A stretch of DNA of 5,527 bases from Clostridiales bacterium. GTDB lineage: Bacteria > Bacillota > Clostridia > Lachnospirales > Lachnospiraceae. Where the stretch lies: assembly GCA_029267975.1 (NCBI GenBank), contig JAJUHH010000214.1, forward strand, positions 1-5,527, read 5' to 3'. This document shows, piece by piece, positions 4,111 through 5,527 of the stretch. The notes beneath the pieces are model-generated. The model made no database searches. It was not told the origin of the DNA and was given only the letters and a program-made list of their open reading frames with translations. How positions within the stretch are numbered: the stretch's first letter is position 1; each line of letters starts with the position of its first letter. A program made the position numbers and the translations under genes.

Positions 4111-5527
4111 TTAATGTTATTAAGAGAGACGGTCAGGTTGCCGACTTCAACCTGGGAAAAATCAGTGAAGCTATTACCAAAGCCTTTAAAGCGACCCAGA
4201 AGTTTTACAACGAGGAGATTATAAGTCTATTAGCACTTCGAGTTACTTCCGATTTTCAAAAGAAAATTAAGGACAACACGATCCATGTGGAAGATATTCA
4301 GGACAGTGTGGAGAATGTATTGGAGCAGACAGGATATACCGATGTAGCGAAGGCCTATATCCTTTACCGTAAGAATAGAGAGAAGATTCGTAATATGAAA
4401 TCCACGATCCTTGACTACAAAGAGATCGTGAATAATTATGTCAATGAGGAAGACTGGAGAGTGAAGGAGAACTCCACAGTTACCTACTCTGTGGGCGGTC
4501 TTATCTTACATAACTCAGGAGCAATTACTGCAAATTACTGGCTGTCAGAGATTTACGATGAGGAGATCGCCAATGCGCATCGTAACGCAGACATTCATTT
4601 GCACGATTTGTCCATGCTGACCGGTTATTGTGCAGGTTGGTCCCTGAAACAGCTGATCAAGGAAGGCCTGGGGGGCATACCCGGTAAGATTACCTCTTCC
4701 CCGGCAAGCCACCTGTCAACCCTATGCAATCAGATGGTAAACTTCCTTGGAATTATGCAAAATGAATGGGCAGGTGCTCAGGCATTTTCCTCCTTTGACA
4801 CCTACCTGGCACCCTTTGTAAAGATTGACAACCTTTCTTATAGAGAAGTGAAGCAGTGCATCCAGTCCTTTGTATACGGTGTAAATACGCCCAGCCGTTG
4901 GGGAACCCAGGCACCCTTCTCTAATATCACCTTAGATTGGACGGTTCCCAATGACCTTGCAGAATTACCCTGCATCGTGGGTGGTAAGGAGGTTGATTTT
5001 AAATATAAGGACTGCAAGAAGGAAATGGATATGGTAAATAAAGCCTTCATCGAGATTATGATTGAGGGTGATGCTAACGGCAGAGGCTTCCAGTATCCAA
5101 TCCCCACTTATTCCATTACCAGGGACTTTGACTGGTCTGATACCGAGAATAACCGACTTTTGTTCGAGATGACCGCAAAATACGGTACTCCTTATTTCTC
5201 AAATTACATTAACAGCGATATGGAACCCAGCGATATCAGGTCCATGTGCTGCAGACTGCGCCTAGATCTGCGTGAGCTTCGCAAGAAGACCGGCGGCTTC
5301 TTTGGCTCCGGCGAGAGTACCGGTTCTATTGGTGTTGTTACCATTAACATGCCCCGGCTTGCCTATCTGGCAGCAGATGAGAAGGATTTCTTTGCGCGTC
5401 TTGATCACAGGATGGATATCGCCGCCCGTTCCCTCCATATCAAGAGAGCTGTAGTGACCAAGCTTTTGGAGGAGGGCCTGTATCCTTATACCAAGCGTTA
5501 TCTGGGCACCTTTGAAAATCATTTCTC
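4107..5527 (+). CDS. nrdD: Anaerobic (class III) ribonucleoside-triphosphate reductase, 3' end outside window
   Basis: Open for 473 codons to the window edge; the family usually runs to about 700 residues or more, so roughly two thirds is visible. The enzyme reduces ribonucleotides to deoxyribonucleotides without oxygen, using a glycyl radical near its C-terminus (not seen here) installed by the radical-SAM activase NrdG. Residues 1 to about 95 form an ATP-cone allosteric domain (MINVIKRDGQVADFN, then IHVEDIQDSVENVL, then AKAYILYRKNRE). The catalytic barrel follows with HLHDLSMLTGYCAGW, where Cys175 is the likely second active-site cysteine, VNTPSRWGTQAPFSN, GDANGRGFQYPIPTYS, and MCCRLRLDL with Cys381-Cys382; Cys382 aligns with the thiyl-radical cysteine of the E. 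coli MGCR motif. GSIGVVTINMPRL follows. The motifs differ from the E. coli type (NCML, MGCRSF), suggesting a different NrdD subgroup, perhaps redoxin-dependent and not formate-dependent; that is inference. Regulation by NrdR is strongly supported upstream. nrdG probably lies downstream. Confidence 0.96.
   Translation, partial: MINVIKRDGQVADFNLGKISEAITKAFKATQKFYNEEIISLLALRVTSDFQKKIKDNTIHVEDIQDSVENVLEQTGYTDVAKAYILYRKNREKIRNMKSTILDYKEIVNNYVNEEDWRVKENSTVTYSVGGLILHNSGAITANYWLSEIYDEEIANAHRNADIHLHDLSMLTGYCAGWSLKQLIKEGLGGIPGKITSSPASHLSTLCNQMVNFLGIMQNEWAGAQAFSSFDTYLAPFVKIDNLSYREVKQCIQSFVYGVNTPSRWGTQAPFSNITLDWTVPNDLAELPCIVGGKEVDFKYKDCKKEMDMVNKAFIEIMIEGDANGRGFQYPIPTYSITRDFDWSDTENNRLLFEMTAKYGTPYFSNYINSDMEPSDIRSMCCRLRLDLRELRKKTGGFFGSGESTGSIGVVTINMPRLAYLAADEKDFFARLDHRMDIAARSLHIKRAVVTKLLEEGLYPYTKRYLGTFENHF

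Noticed and set aside
5262..5522. 86-codon minus-strand frame, and a 60-codon + frame, over the right end
   Set aside because: Both are alternative frames of the conserved NrdD catalytic region (MCCR through the GSIGVV motif).

Overview
The window looks like an ordinary chromosomal stretch from an anaerobic, low-to-moderate GC member of the Clostridia, most likely Lachnospiraceae. This rests on the mixed codon use, the purine-rich Shine-Dalgarno sites, the style of the proteins (HflX beginning MAELYEIK, and a class III ribonucleotide reductase of the non-E. coli type) and the anaerobic reductase itself. The organism assignment is inference; no rRNA or other marker is present. All convincing genes lie on the + strand.

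Layout. Positions 1-55 probably hold the last codons of a membrane protein, closed by a strong intrinsic terminator at 67-102. Positions 216-1304 encode a complete cytoplasmic DUF2961/GH172 glycoside hydrolase. The 144-bp gap after it holds a good sigma-A-type promoter (1310-1338) embedded in an inverted repeat (1316-1347), and a second palindrome at 1349-1364. Positions 1449-2630 encode a lipoprotein made almost entirely of about ten TPR repeats. Only 31 bp later comes hflX (2662-3906), a ribosome-associated GTPase, probably in the same transcript. The 200-bp gap after hflX is the richest regulatory region. It holds a pair of NrdR boxes (3961-3976 and 3992-4007) exactly 31 bp apart, and these sit inside a long hairpin that ends in a T-run and could be the hflX terminator. 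An extended -10 promoter follows (4017-4045), then nrdD from 4107, which runs off the right edge after 473 codons.

How the genes relate. The sugar enzyme, the TPR lipoprotein plus hflX, and nrdD look like three separate transcription units, not one pathway. The nrdD unit is the clearest regulated one: NrdR is the ATP/dATP-sensing repressor of ribonucleotide reductase genes, and both the boxes and their helical phasing fit. I see no mobile element, CRISPR array, tRNA, rRNA or defence system. I do not see a novel multi-gene system here. The best leads are the composite NrdR operator/terminator, the palindromic promoter before the TPR lipoprotein, the cytoplasmic GH172 enzyme of unknown substrate, and the Cys-Cys motif in NrdD.
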